A DNA stretch of 63,141 nt, taken from assembly GCA_017476665.1 (NCBI GenBank), contig JAFUZJ010000055.1, positions 1 through 63,141 on the forward strand, given 5' to 3'. Of the stretch, positions 30,564-39,988 are shown in pieces. The first letter of the stretch is position 1. Every line of letters begins with the position of its first letter. The translations under genes were made by a program, and so were the position numbers. The notes beneath the pieces were generated by a model. That model was not told where the DNA came from and made no database searches. It was given only the letters and a program-made list of their open reading frames with translations. This DNA is from Lachnospiraceae bacterium (GTDB lineage: Bacteria; Bacillota; Clostridia; Lachnospirales; Lachnospiraceae).

Positions 30564-30804
30564 TTATCCACATTATGTGGATAATTATGTTTATAAATGT
30601 ATATTTCTAAAAATCATGTGGATAAAAAAAATTCAGGATAAGATAATCACATTTGTAGTATCATTTGAAAAGTGTTGAATTTTAAATATTTTTTATCATC
30701 TTTCCACATGAAAATCAAATGTTATTTAAAATTTATCCACAAAAAATGAACATTTTGTGGATAAATACATTATGCATAGATGATGTGGATAACCATGTGT
30801 ATAA
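30564..30804. other. oriC: oriC: DnaA-box cluster
   Basis: Six perfect TTATCCACA boxes were found: 30564-30572 (+), 30576-30584 (-), 30617-30625 (-), 30733-30741 (+), 30756-30764 (-) and 30784-30792 (-). A one-mismatch box TTATACACA is at 30796-30804 (-). The first two form an inverted pair 3 bases apart, and 30733/30756 another inverted pair. The sequence between and around the boxes is strongly AT rich. The site lies between dnaA and rpmH, the classical Firmicutes origin position, and gene direction switches here. Confidence 0.93.
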
Positions 30805-30858
30805 GTTGAAATAAATTTTTATTATGCCAAAAAATGGACTATTTTCCTGTAAATTTGC

Positions 30859-30887
30859 TTGACAGCAGGCTTTTTTTCTTATAAAAT
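30859..30887 (+). promoter_or_regulatory. rpmH promoter
   Basis: TTGACA (30859-30864), a 17-base spacer and TAAAAT (30882-30887) lie about 40 bases before the rpmH start. This is close to consensus, as expected for a ribosomal protein operon. Confidence 0.8.
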
Positions 30888-30928
30888 CAAATATGCTATT
30901 TTCCTGAAAAAGAAGGAGGTGCATTTTC

Positions 30929-31063
30929 ATGAAGATGACATTTCAGCCTAAAAAGCGTTCTCATGCAAGAGTACATGGCTTCAGAGCAAGAATGAGTACT
31001 CCGGGCGGAAGAAAAGTGTTAGCAGCAAGACGTGCAAAGGGAAGAAAAAGATTATCCGCATAG
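30929..31063 (+). CDS. rpmH: 50S ribosomal protein L34
   Basis: A 44-residue, very basic protein beginning [20 protein letters not shown] and ending GRKRLSA, the full and typical L34. The ribosome site AAGGAGGT is 8 bases before the ATG. It is the first gene of the plus-strand operon leaving oriC and is followed by a small hairpin and then rnpA. Confidence 0.98.
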   Translation: MKMTFQPKKRSHARVHGFRARMSTPGGRKVLAARRAKGRKRLSA

Positions 31064-31085
31064 GTCACAGTTTTGTGACCTTTTT
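31062..31085 (+). terminator. Attenuator-like hairpin between rpmH and rnpA
   Basis: AGGTCAC and GTGACCT form a 7-base stem around AGTTTT and run into five T's. It begins inside the rpmH stop codon. A leaky terminator here would let L34 be made in large excess over the RNase P protein. Confidence 0.75.
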
Positions 31086-31108
31086 GCAATTTTTGCAGAG
31101 GGTTTTCC

Positions 31109-31477
31109 ATGCGTTTTTCAGAGTCATTAAAAAAGAATCATCAATTCCAGACTGTTTATAAAAAAGGCGTGTCCCGCGCCAACAAGTATCTGATCATGTA
31201 TATTATGGAAAATGGCACAGAGGGAAACAGGATTGGAATCAGTGTGAGTAAAAAAGTAGGAAACAGTGTTGTGAGACATCGCGTCACAAGGCTGATCAGA
31301 GAAGCTTACAGATTACATGAAAATAGGTTCAATAGTGGTTTGGACTTAGTAATCATCGCGAGGCCGGGTGCAGCCACCGTAGGTTACAAAGAGGTGGAGA
31401 GCGCACTACTTCATTTATGCAGGATCCATCATATCTGTGAAGAAATGAGTGAAGAATATTCTTCTGCAGATCAGTGA
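31109..31477 (+). CDS. rnpA: Ribonuclease P protein component
   Basis: A 122-residue basic protein. The N-terminus is SESLKKNHQFQTVYKKG and the RNA-binding helix VVRHRVTRLIREAYR corresponds to the conserved RNR motif, here with His at the usual Asn position (RHR). It binds the catalytic RNA RnpB, which is not in this window, to mature tRNA 5' ends. Its place between rpmH and yidD/yidC is conserved in Firmicutes. Confidence 0.96.
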   Translation: MRFSESLKKNHQFQTVYKKGVSRANKYLIMYIMENGTEGNRIGISVSKKVGNSVVRHRVTRLIREAYRLHENRFNSGLDLVIIARPGAATVGYKEVESALLHLCRIHHICEEMSEEYSSADQ

Positions 31478-31500
31478 ATCATGTATAAAGAAACAAAAAT

Positions 31501-31710
31501 ATGAAAAAAATTTTAATTGCCGTTATAAAATTTTATCAAAAGAATCTATCTCCGTTAAAAAGGACAAAATGTCCTTATATTCCAACCTGCTCCCAGTACG
31601 GGTTAGAGGCCATAGAAAAATATGGCGCCCTGAAAGGGAGTCTTTTGGCGTTATGGAGAATTCTGAGATGTAATCCTTTTTCGAAAGGTGGATATGATCC
31701 TGTTCCTTAG
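31501..31710 (+). CDS. yidD: Membrane protein insertion efficiency factor YidD
   Basis: A 69-residue protein with the family's Cys-rich core ([20 protein letters not shown]) and ending [12 protein letters not shown]. YidD sits at the inner face of the membrane and helps YidC-dependent insertion. It lies 23 bases after rnpA and 53 bases before yidC. Confidence 0.95.
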   Translation: MKKILIAVIKFYQKNLSPLKRTKCPYIPTCSQYGLEAIEKYGALKGSLLALWRILRCNPFSKGGYDPVP

Positions 31711-31763
31711 TTCTTATATGGTTTTCAGTATGATATCGGAACACGGCAAAATCTGGAGGATCA

Positions 31764-33092
31764 ATGGATTTTATTTTATTAACACAGAATTCTACACCGA
31801 TTTTTCGTTATATCGTGTGGATTCTCGGTAAACTAATGGAAGGAATCTTCACCGTGATCGATGCGTTCGGTATTCCTAACATTGGTTTGGCCATTATTTT
31901 ATTTACAATTATCATCAATCTGCTGATGATGCCGCTTACCATCAAGCAGCAGAAGTTTGCAAAGCTTTCGTCCAAAATGAGTCCGGAGCTTCAGGCAATC
32001 CAGTTGAAGTACAAAGACAAGGTTGACCAGAATTCCCGTCTTGCCATGAATAATGAAATGCAGGCAGTTTATGCGAAATATGGCGTATCACCTACCGGCA
32101 GCTGCGGATATCTGTTAATACAGATGCCAATCCTGTTTGCTTTGTACCGCGTGATCTATGCAATGCCTGCCTATGTGAAAAAAATCGGGGATACTTTCCG
32201 TGTACTTGCAACCACCATTATTTCCGCTGATAACGCTGCATGGCTTATGAATCCTGATTTTTCGGAATTTGCCAATGCCGAGCAGGTTGAGAAGGCAAGT
32301 AATATTGCAAAGACGATTTCCATGTACGGAAATAATATTAGCGAAACGAACATGGAGAATGGAGTCATTGATGTTTTAAACAGACTTTCTTCCTCCGATA
32401 TGTCTTTGGTGGCGCAACATTACGGATTGACGGATCTTACCTTTAACGGACAGCTTATTTTGAGCAACAGCACTACCAGAGGTCTGATCGATACCTATAA
32501 TAATTTTCTGGGTCTGAATATCGGTGATTCCCCTCAGACTTTGATTGTACAGGCTTTTCATAACGGTGCATGGCTGGTTTTGATCGGGGCTCTCATGATC
32601 CCGATCCTTTCTGCGGCAACCCAGTGGATCAATGTAAAGCTGATGCCTCAACAGGACAGCAATAACAATAAAAATGTAGATGATACGACTGCTCAGATGC
32701 AGAGTACTATGAAGAGCATGAATACCGTAATGCCTCTGTTGTCTGCTTGGTTTTGTCTGTCTCTGCCTGCCGGCATGGGACTTTATTGGGTGGCAGGTTC
32801 CATTGTCAGAAGTATTCAGCAGGTTGTGATCAACAAGCATATTGACAAGATGGATGTTGATCAGATTATTGAGAAGAATAAGGAAAAAAGTGCCAAAAAG
32901 ATCGAGAAGATGAAGGAAAATCAGGATAAGATCAATGCCTATGCGAGTATGAGTACAAAAAATATCAATCAGCGGGCAAATATTTCCACGAGTCAGTCTT
33001 CTTCTACCGAGGTAAAGAGTGCAAAAGCCGGCAGTATGATGTCAAAGGCAAATATGGTAAGCGAGTATAACAAAAAGAGTGGTAAAAAGTAG
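31764..33092 (+). CDS. yidC: Membrane protein insertase YidC/Oxa1 family
   Basis: A 442-residue polytopic insertase. The hydrophilic-groove hairpin after the second membrane segment (PLTIKQQKFAKLSSKMSPEL, then QLKYKDK) and the GSCGYLLIQMPILFALY segment are typical. About 110 residues between them and the later membrane segments form an extracytoplasmic loop (from YAMPAYVKKIGDTF to NFLGLNIG), longer than in B. subtilis SpoIIIJ. It has no obvious lipobox. The C-terminal 80 residues are basic and could contact ribosomes. GGAGGATCA precedes the ATG. Confidence 0.95.
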   Translation: MDFILLTQNSTPIFRYIVWILGKLMEGIFTVIDAFGIPNIGLAIILFTIIINLLMMPLTIKQQKFAKLSSKMSPELQAIQLKYKDKVDQNSRLAMNNEMQAVYAKYGVSPTGSCGYLLIQMPILFALYRVIYAMPAYVKKIGDTFRVLATTIISADNAAWLMNPDFSEFANAEQVEKASNIAKTISMYGNNISETNMENGVIDVLNRLSSSDMSLVAQHYGLTDLTFNGQLILSNSTTRGLIDTYNNFLGLNIGDSPQTLIVQAFHNGAWLVLIGALMIPILSAATQWINVKLMPQQDSNNNKNVDDTTAQMQSTMKSMNTVMPLLSAWFCLSLPAGMGLYWVAGSIVRSIQQVVINKHIDKMDVDQIIEKNKEKSAKKIEKMKENQDKINAYASMSTKNINQRANISTSQSSSTEVKSAKAGSMMSKANMVSEYNKKSGKK

Positions 33093-33103
33093 GAGGTTTT
33101 AGT

Positions 33104-33871
33104 ATGGAATTTATAGAAGTTTCTGCAAAAACTTTGAGTGATGCGATTACAGAGGCATGTCAGAAGTTAAGTGTAACCAGTGACAGACTTTATTATGAAG
33201 TTGTGGAAGAAGGTTCAAACGGTTTTCTTGGATTGGGTTCCAAGCCTTATCTGATCAAGGCTGCCGTAAAAGAAGAAGCGGTTGAGGAGCCTGTGCTAAA
33301 AGAAGAGAAAAAAGAAGAAAAAAAGGAGCCTGTGAAGGAATCCGTGAAAGAGCCTGCAAAGCCTGTTTCCGAGAAATCCAATGAGACCGCTGAGAAAAAG
33401 CAGGTTGTTTCCGATGGATCTTTGGAAAAGAAAGCGGAAAGTTTCTTGAAAGATGTATTTCATGCTATGGAGATTGAGGCGGATATTCAGGTAGTATATG
33501 ATCCTTCCAACCAGGCTATGGATATCAATCTGAACGGTGAGGACATGGGTATTCTGATCGGTAAGAGAGGACAGACTCTGGATTCTTTGCAGTACCTGGT
33601 TTCTCTTGTTGTAAACAAGGATTCTTCCGATTACATCAGGGTAAAGGTTGATACCGAAAATTATAGACAGAGAAGAAAAGAAACCCTTGAAAATCTTGCA
33701 AAGAATATTGCTTATAAGGTAAAGAGGACCAAGAGACCTGTGTCTTTAGAGCCTATGAATCCTTATGAGAGACGCATCATTCACTCTGCACTTCAGAACG
33801 ATAAGTATGTGACAACACACAGTGAAGGTGATGAGCCGTTCAGACGGGTTGTTGTTACTTTGAAGCGCTAA
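33104..33871 (+). CDS. khpB: RNA-binding protein KhpB (Jag)
   Basis: A 255-residue protein with the three domains of the family: Jag_N (about 1-55, FIEVSAKTLSDAI and GFLGLGSKPY), a Glu/Lys/Pro-rich linker (about 60-110), a KH domain (MGILIGKRGQTLDSLQYLV) and a C-terminal R3H domain (EPMNPYERRIIHSAL). KhpB with KhpA binds RNA and affects cell division and cell-wall synthesis in Firmicutes. It follows yidC by 11 bases, with AGGAGGTTTT as ribosome site. Confidence 0.95.
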   Translation: MEFIEVSAKTLSDAITEACQKLSVTSDRLYYEVVEEGSNGFLGLGSKPYLIKAAVKEEAVEEPVLKEEKKEEKKEPVKESVKEPAKPVSEKSNETAEKKQVVSDGSLEKKAESFLKDVFHAMEIEADIQVVYDPSNQAMDINLNGEDMGILIGKRGQTLDSLQYLVSLVVNKDSSDYIRVKVDTENYRQRRKETLENLAKNIAYKVKRTKRPVSLEPMNPYERRIIHSALQNDKYVTTHSEGDEPFRRVVVTLKR

Positions 33872-34000
33872 TCTGTAATGTATGGAATGAATTCCAATAA
33901 ATAATTTTATATGTCATATAAACCGGGTATGTGGTATACTGATAATATCGCATATTCGGTTTTTATTTTAAAGAGGTTTCAGAGAGGGATTGAAGTTACA

Positions 34001-35425
34001 ATGAAAACAGATACGATTGCTGCCGTGGCGACTGCAATGTCCGATTCGGGTATCGGGATCATCAGGATCAGCGGAGAAGAAGCAATTGAGATTGCAGATA
34101 AAATATTCCAGACCCCTGGCGGAAAACATATTTTAAAAAATGTACAAAGTCATACTATACACTATGGTTATGTGGTGGATGATGAGCTACAAAAACTGGA
34201 CGAAGTAATGGTTTCTGTTTTGAAAGCCCCCAGAAGTTTTACTGCTGAGGATACGGTTGAGATCAATTGTCACGGCGGTATTCTTGTGATGCAGAAAATA
34301 CTGGAATTGGTATGTAAGAGCGGAGCCAGACTTGCCGAACCCGGTGAATTTACCAAGAGAGCGTTTCTGAATGGGAGGATTGATCTGTCTAAAGCGGAGG
34401 CAGTTATGGATATGATCAGTTCCCAAAATGAATATGCGATGAAATCTTCTTTTGATCAATTACAGGGGAAGCTTTCCGTTCAGATCAAAAGTCTCAGGGA
34501 TGAAATCATTTATGAGATTGCTTTTATAGAATCCGCATTGGACGACCCGGAACATATCAGTCTGGATGGATTTCCGGAGAGATTATCAGAGAAGTTGCAA
34601 CAGATTGACAAAAAAATTGGTGGTTTGATTGCTACATTTATTAACGGAAAAATGATAAAAAATGGTATTTCCACAGTGATACTGGGTAAGCCGAATGTAG
34701 GAAAATCTTCTTTATTGAATTTAATGGTGGGTGAAGAAAGAGCAATTGTAACGGATATCGCCGGTACGACCAGAGATGTCTTGCAGGAATCCATCAATCT
34801 GCATGGGATTCATCTGAATCTGATCGATACAGCAGGGATCAGAGATACAGAAGATACAGTGGAGAAGATCGGTGTTGAACGGGCCAGAAAGTATGCGGAA
34901 CAGGCAGACCTGATCTTATATGTAGTGGATACCTCTGAAAAATTGGACGACAATGACAGAGAGATTATCGGTTTACTGAAAAATAACATTGAAAAAAATG
35001 GAATCATATTATTGAATAAAAATGATCTGGATACTTTGGTGGATGAAACAGATATCCAAAAAGAGTTTGAAAAACAGGGTGTGAATTGCGACACTTTTAA
35101 ACGAAATTTCGTTATATTAAAAACTTCCACCAAGGACGGCTCCGGTATGCAGGAATTGGAAGAAGCAGTGAAAAATATGTTTTTATCCGGTATCATACAG
35201 AATAAGGACGAAGTGATCATAACGAATCTGCGCCATAAGGAAGCACTGCAGGAAGCGTATGACAGTATTCATCTGGTACAGAAAAGTATTGCCGATGGGA
35301 TGCCGGAGGATTTTTATTCCATTGATCTGATGAGTGCATATAAAGCATTGGGTCTGATCATCGGTGAGGAAGTGGAAGATGATCTGGTGGAAGAGATTTT
35401 CAGTAAGTTTTGTATGGGAAAATAA
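34001..35425 (+). CDS. mnmE: tRNA modification GTPase MnmE
   Basis: A 474-residue GTPase. The N-terminal tetrahydrofolate-binding domain starts MKTDTIAAVATAMSDSGIGI; the G domain has GKPNVGKSS (about residue 229), DIAGTTRD, DTAG and NKND; the C-terminal motif FCMGK carries the conserved cysteine. With MnmG it makes 5-carboxymethylaminomethyl-uridine at the tRNA wobble position. I start at 34001; an in-frame start 90 bases upstream reads through non-conserved sequence. mnmG follows after 22 bases. Confidence 0.97.
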   Translation: MKTDTIAAVATAMSDSGIGIIRISGEEAIEIADKIFQTPGGKHILKNVQSHTIHYGYVVDDELQKLDEVMVSVLKAPRSFTAEDTVEINCHGGILVMQKILELVCKSGARLAEPGEFTKRAFLNGRIDLSKAEAVMDMISSQNEYAMKSSFDQLQGKLSVQIKSLRDEIIYEIAFIESALDDPEHISLDGFPERLSEKLQQIDKKIGGLIATFINGKMIKNGISTVILGKPNVGKSSLLNLMVGEERAIVTDIAGTTRDVLQESINLHGIHLNLIDTAGIRDTEDTVEKIGVERARKYAEQADLILYVVDTSEKLDDNDREIIGLLKNNIEKNGIILLNKNDLDTLVDETDIQKEFEKQGVNCDTFKRNFVILKTSTKDGSGMQELEEAVKNMFLSGIIQNKDEVIITNLRHKEALQEAYDSIHLVQKSIADGMPEDFYSIDLMSAYKALGLIIGEEVEDDLVEEIFSKFCMGK

Positions 35426-35447
35426 GTCTTAAGGAGATAGAAGTGAT

Positions 35448-37424
35448 ATGCCTGAGATTCGGGAAAAAGTGGATGTGTGTGTGATAGGAGCCGGACATGC
35501 GGGCTGTGAGGCGGCGCTTGCCTGTGCCAGACTGGGTCTGGAGACCGTCATCTTTACCGTGAGTGTGGACAGTATTGCGTTGATGCCCTGCAATCCCAAT
35601 GTGGGAGGATCTTCCAAGGGACATCTGGTGAGAGAGCTGGATGCCCTGGGCGGTGAGATGGGAAAAAATATTGATAAGACCTTTATCCAGTCTAAAATGT
35701 TGAACATTTCCAAAGGTCCGGCGGTTCATTCTCTGCGGGCCCAGGCGGATAAGGCGGAATATTCCCGCGCCATGAGAAAGGTGCTGGAGAATCAGGAACA
35801 TCTGACCGTGAAACAGGCGGAAGTCTGTGAGCTTTTGTCCGAAGAAATTGCTGCGGGAAAAGGGGAGGAAAATATTCGAAGAATCAGGATTACAGGTGTG
35901 AAGACTTTTACCGGTGCAATTTATGAATGTAAGGCAGTGGTGCTGTGTACCGGTACCTATCTGAACGCCAGATGTCTGTGCGGCGAGGCAATCACTTATA
36001 CCGGACCCAACGGTCTGCAGGCTGCAACCCACCTCTCTGATTCCCTGGAAAAACTGGGAATTCCGCTGCGTCGTTTCAAAACCGGTACGCCTGCCAGAAT
36101 GGATAAGAGAAGTATCGATTTTACCAAAATGGAAGAACAGTTTGGAGATGAGAGGATCGTACCTTTTTCTTTTTCCACAAATCCTGAGGAAATTCAAAAA
36201 GAGCAGGCTTCCTGCTGGCTCACTTATACGAATGAGGAAACACATAATATCATCCGCGCTAATCTGGACAGATCTCCGATTTACGCAGGGATCATCGAAG
36301 GTACGGGGCCGCGATATTGTCCTTCCATCGAAGATAAAGTGGTAAAATTTGCGGAAAAAGAGAGACATCAGGTCTTCATAGAGCCGGAGGGACTTCATAC
36401 CAATGAAATGTATGTGGGAGGCATGTCTTCTTCTATGCCGGAGGATGTGCAGTTGGCTATGTATCGCACGGTGCCCGGACTGGAGCATTGTAAGATTGTG
36501 CGGAATGCTTATGCCATTGAGTATGACTGCATCAACGGAAAGCAGCTTGATCCCACCTTGGAATTTAAACATATAAAAGGATTGTTCAGCGCAGGTCAGC
36601 TGAATGGGAGCAGCGGGTACGAGGAGGCGGCCAGCCAGGGTCTGATTGCGGGGATCAATGCCGCCATGGAAATTTTAGAGAAAGATACTCTGGTTTTAGA
36701 TCGGGGAGAAAGTTATATTGGTGTGCTGATCGACGACCTGGTGACAAAGGATAACAGAGAGCCTTACCGCATGATGACATCCAGGGCAGAGTACAGACTT
36801 TTGCTGCGACAGGATAACGCTGATCTCAGACTTCGGGAGAAGGGTTATCAGATTGGGCTGATCTCCGAGAAGCAGATGAAAGAACTTCAGGCCAAGAAAT
36901 TTTTGATTGAAAAAGAGATGCAAAGATTGAAAGATACTTTGCTGGGTGCCAATAAGGAAGTTCAGGATTTTCTGGAATCCAATGGAAGTTCTACATTGAA
37001 GACAGCTGCAAGTCTGGCGGAACTGATCTGCAGACCGGAATTTGATTATGAAAAGATTTCCGGCATCGATAAGAATCGATCGGTTTCCATGGAAGAGTTC
37101 ATTCAGGAGGCGGAGGAATATTTTTGTCCCGTGAGTCGGAAGCTTCTGGATGAAGTGAAAGAACAGGTGGAGATTGAGATCAAGTATGAGGGATATATTC
37201 TGAGGCAGAAACGCCAGGTGGAACAGTACCAGAAAATGGAGGAGAAGAAGATTCCCAAGGATCTGGATTATGATGATGTGCCTTCTCTGCGGATCGAGGC
37301 CAGACAGAAGCTGAAAGAATTTAGGCCTGTTTCTGTGGGACAGGCTTCCCGGATTTCCGGTGTATCGCCGGCGGATATTTCTGTGTTATTGATCTATTTG
37401 GAGCATCACAGTCACAGCAGGTAG
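35448..37424 (+). CDS. mnmG: tRNA uridine 5-carboxymethylaminomethyl modification enzyme MnmG
   Basis: A 658-residue FAD enzyme, partner of MnmE. The FAD site is [19 protein letters not shown] near the N-terminus; conserved stretches [14 protein letters not shown] and FKTGTPAR are present, and [20 protein letters not shown] marks the C-terminal part. It is somewhat longer than the usual 620-630 residues. The codon density is higher in G+C than in its neighbours upstream. It is transcribed with mnmE and rsmG. Confidence 0.97.
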   Translation: MPEIREKVDVCVIGAGHAGCEAALACARLGLETVIFTVSVDSIALMPCNPNVGGSSKGHLVRELDALGGEMGKNIDKTFIQSKMLNISKGPAVHSLRAQADKAEYSRAMRKVLENQEHLTVKQAEVCELLSEEIAAGKGEENIRRIRITGVKTFTGAIYECKAVVLCTGTYLNARCLCGEAITYTGPNGLQAATHLSDSLEKLGIPLRRFKTGTPARMDKRSIDFTKMEEQFGDERIVPFSFSTNPEEIQKEQASCWLTYTNEETHNIIRANLDRSPIYAGIIEGTGPRYCPSIEDKVVKFAEKERHQVFIEPEGLHTNEMYVGGMSSSMPEDVQLAMYRTVPGLEHCKIVRNAYAIEYDCINGKQLDPTLEFKHIKGLFSAGQLNGSSGYEEAASQGLIAGINAAMEILEKDTLVLDRGESYIGVLIDDLVTKDNREPYRMMTSRAEYRLLLRQDNADLRLREKGYQIGLISEKQMKELQAKKFLIEKEMQRLKDTLLGANKEVQDFLESNGSSTLKTAASLAELICRPEFDYEKISGIDKNRSVSMEEFIQEAEEYFCPVSRKLLDEVKEQVEIEIKYEGYILRQKRQVEQYQKMEEKKIPKDLDYDDVPSLRIEARQKLKEFRPVSVGQASRISGVSPADISVLLIYLEHHSHSR

Positions 37425-37441
37425 AAGGAATGGTAAATATT

Positions 37442-38185
37442 ATGAATGGACCTTACGATACTTCTCAATTTGAGAAAGATTTACATGAACTTCAGATTGA
37501 TCTTGAAGTCGTACAGATCGATCAGCTTCTGGTCTATTATGAAATGCTGGTGGAGTGGAATCAAAAAATGAATCTGACTGCCATCACGGAGTATGATGAG
37601 GTTTTGAAAAAACATTTTATTGACAGTCTCTCTCTGGTGAAAGCGGTTCAGCCGGGCGGCTTAAACCTGAAGCTGATCGACGTGGGTACCGGTGCCGGAT
37701 TTCCGGGACTGGTATTAAAGATTGCTTTTCCGAATCTCCAGGTTACCCTTTTGGATTCTCTGAATAAGCGTATTTTATTTTTAAATGAAGTGATCCAAAA
37801 ATTAGGTCTGCAGGGAGTGGAGGCAATTCATGGCAGAGCGGAAGATTTTGCTTCGGAACATTCCGGTCAAAGGAAGCTGCGGGAGCAGTTTGATCTCTGT
37901 GTGTCCAGAGCTGTGGCAAACCTTTCCACACTTTCGGAATATTGTCTTCCTTTTGTGAAAGTGGGCGGACAGTTTATCTCTTATAAGTCGGAAAAGCTTA
38001 CCGAGGAGGCGGAGACGGCAGGAAAAGCAATCTCTGTTTTAGGCGGACAGGTAAACCGACAGGTAGATTTCTATCTGCCGGATTCTGACATTTACCGGAA
38101 TCTTTTTGTGATCGACAAGGTGAAAGAAACACCGAAGAAATATCCGAGAAAAGCAGGATTGCCGGGGAAAGAACCGATTAAATAA
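37442..38185 (+). CDS. rsmG: 16S rRNA (guanine-527-N7)-methyltransferase RsmG
   Basis: A 247-residue SAM-dependent enzyme with motif I DVGTGAGFPGLVLKIAFP and the conserved SRAVANLSTL. It makes m7G527 in 16S rRNA. The start at 37442 is preferred because AGAAGGA directly abuts the alternative ATG at 37430; both are in frame. It lies 17 bases after mnmG. No clear terminator follows; an 8-base inverted repeat at 38227-38254 lacks a T-run on this strand. Confidence 0.93.
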   Translation: MNGPYDTSQFEKDLHELQIDLEVVQIDQLLVYYEMLVEWNQKMNLTAITEYDEVLKKHFIDSLSLVKAVQPGGLNLKLIDVGTGAGFPGLVLKIAFPNLQVTLLDSLNKRILFLNEVIQKLGLQGVEAIHGRAEDFASEHSGQRKLREQFDLCVSRAVANLSTLSEYCLPFVKVGGQFISYKSEKLTEEAETAGKAISVLGGQVNRQVDFYLPDSDIYRNLFVIDKVKETPKKYPRKAGLPGKEPIK

Positions 38186-38226
38186 GGCTGCATTTGTGGC
38201 ATCAGACATATCTGTCTAAATAGAAA

Positions 38227-38254
38227 ACACGACATTTCTCACTTTGTGTCGTGT
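38227..38254. repeat. Inverted repeat downstream of rsmG
   Basis: ACACGACA and TGTCGTGT pair across a 12-base loop. On the plus strand it is followed by AAAAAAA; on the minus strand by a short T-run. It may mark the end of the rsmG operon, but it is not a standard terminator for it. Confidence 0.5.
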
Positions 38255-38302
38255 AAAAAAATGATGTAATCACCTATCCTGATGATGAAAGGAGGGCTCC
38301 AC

Positions 38303-38899
38303 ATGGATCAGATTAAAATTGGAGCATTTTTGAAAGAACTTCGTAGGGAAAAAGGGATTACACAGGAACAGCTGGCTGACGAGCTGGGAGTATCCGGCAG
38401 AACCATATCAAGATGGGAAACCGGAAGTAATATGCCGGATATCAGTTTGTTGGTAGAGATAGCTGAGTTCTTTGATGTAAGTATCCCTGAAATCATCAAA
38501 GGAGAAAGGAAAAGTGAGAATATGAGAGAAGAAGTAAAAGAAGTTGCAGAAACGATGTCGGATTATGCCAATGCGGAAAAGGCAAGATTGTTGAAGAGTA
38601 TGAGAAATATCAGTATCAATGGTTTCATTGCACTGCTGATTTATCTGGTCCTGGGGGAAACAGGTGCTTATGACAGAAACATGTTGTTCCGTTGCATTTA
38701 TGGAATCAGTGAAGTATTGATATATGTTACGGTGCTAATGTTTCCTATGTATACAACAGGATTGTTAAGTAAAATCAGAATAAGAAGCACAAATCCAAAA
38801 TTCAGCAGTATCCCCGGACCTGTCTTAAAGTTTATGAGTCTTATTGTGGTATTTTTAGTTGCAGCAGTGATAAAGATTTTGTTGTTAAAGCTATTTTGA
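38303..38899 (+). CDS. XRE-family regulator with membrane segments
   Basis: A 198-residue protein. The N-terminal Xre/Cro helix-turn-helix is clear (ITQEQLADELGVSGRTISRW, then ETGSNMPDISLLVEIAEFF). The C-terminal half has two or three hydrophobic segments (NGFIALLIYLVLG, YGISEVLIYVTVLMFPMY and FMSLIVVFLVAAVIKILLL). This joins a cytoplasmic DNA-binding domain to the membrane, a layout common in Lachnospiraceae and of unknown purpose. GGAGGGCTCCAC precedes the ATG at 38303. It lies between the rRNA modification operon and the degenerate kinase; its targets are unknown. Confidence 0.85.
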   Translation: MDQIKIGAFLKELRREKGITQEQLADELGVSGRTISRWETGSNMPDISLLVEIAEFFDVSIPEIIKGERKSENMREEVKEVAETMSDYANAEKARLLKSMRNISINGFIALLIYLVLGETGAYDRNMLFRCIYGISEVLIYVTVLMFPMYTTGLLSKIRIRSTNPKFSSIPGPVLKFMSLIVVFLVAAVIKILLLKLF

Positions 38900-38981
38900 T
38901 AATAAAATATTTTTATTTTAAAAATAGTGTATATATTATATTTTAAATATAGTGTAATATAAGAAAGCGAAGGTGAATGAG

Positions 38982-39977
38982 ATGGAATCTTCTGTGTATG
39001 ATGAGTTACATGCTGTATTGCAGGATTTGACAGATCAGAGAAAACAATTGCAGAAGCAGATAGACAGTAATAATTTACAGATTCATGAGGCAGAGTGTTT
39101 CGCCCAGGAAATCTTGAATAAGGATGAAGAAGATTTTACTGTCTTTTCTCCCAGAAAATATGAGGACATTTATCGCACACAGTTAGATCAATCTTATGAC
39201 AGAAAATCTTCTTTGGAAGGACAAAATCAATTATTGACCGATAAGAGAGATAGATTGGATGTGATCATTCATCTTTTAGAGAGTCTGTCTGACGATCGCA
39301 AGAAAAAAATTGAGGAAGAGCAGGATTTCGCGAAAGAAAGCAAAGATGATGTTTTACGTGAAAAGTTATCTGCGATGGAAATGCACGAAGTTTTTAAAAA
39401 CAGGATTGCCCGCGAATTGGAAAACAGGATCATTTCTCAATTTCAGGAGATCATACAGAAGATTGAACTGAGTAAAACATTTTTTACACAGGATCCCATG
39501 AGAGCAAAATTGGAATTGTCCGGTTTGGAAAAATGTATTGAGCATACGGAATCTGATCTTGTAAATATGGTGACTGATCTGAACGCTGTAGATTATGACG
39601 GGTTACAGCTCCATGAACTTTTGGAGAAAGCTTTGTACGGAGTAGACGAGACCTATAGAGTTATGTCTGATTTTGAAATTGTTTCATGTGAAAACAGAGC
39701 AGTAAAAATTGTTCTCTATCAGTTTTTCTGTAAATTCTGTTCCGAGATACAGAAGTATGATGATGTTGAGAAGATTATCGCCAGTGGTAAGAAGGTCAAT
39801 GATTCTTTTGAAATTCATCTGTCCTGCGGTAAGAAAAATTCATCTGATCTTCTCAACATAGATTATTATGCGAATGGATTTATGTCAGATCGATTGGAGG
39901 AGTATATTTCTGCGTTGGGTGGCAGCGTGGAGATCAGAGAGAAGGAGATATTTATTTCTGTTAAAGGAAACGTGTAA
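38982..39977 (+). CDS. Degenerate DegS-like sensor kinase (phospho-acceptor His missing)
   Basis: A 331-residue soluble protein. Residues 1-130 are a long coiled coil. Residues 139-218 resemble the HisKA_3 dimer domain of DegS/LiaS kinases: RIARELENRI takes the place of the DegS-type R-E-I-H-D box, with Glu147 where the phosphorylated His should be, and TDLNAVDYDGLQL matches the DLRP-type segment. Residues 230-330 look like a shrunken ATPase domain ending RLEEYISALGGSVEI, without recognisable N-box Asn or glycine-rich lid. It should therefore be a pseudokinase, perhaps a scaffold. No response regulator lies next to it. The ATG at 38982 follows AAGG by 8 bases. Confidence 0.65.
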   Translation: MESSVYDELHAVLQDLTDQRKQLQKQIDSNNLQIHEAECFAQEILNKDEEDFTVFSPRKYEDIYRTQLDQSYDRKSSLEGQNQLLTDKRDRLDVIIHLLESLSDDRKKKIEEEQDFAKESKDDVLREKLSAMEMHEVFKNRIARELENRIISQFQEIIQKIELSKTFFTQDPMRAKLELSGLEKCIEHTESDLVNMVTDLNAVDYDGLQLHELLEKALYGVDETYRVMSDFEIVSCENRAVKIVLYQFFCKFCSEIQKYDDVEKIIASGKKVNDSFEIHLSCGKKNSSDLLNIDYYANGFMSDRLEEYISALGGSVEIREKEIFISVKGNV

Positions 39978-39988
39978 GAACATTTATT

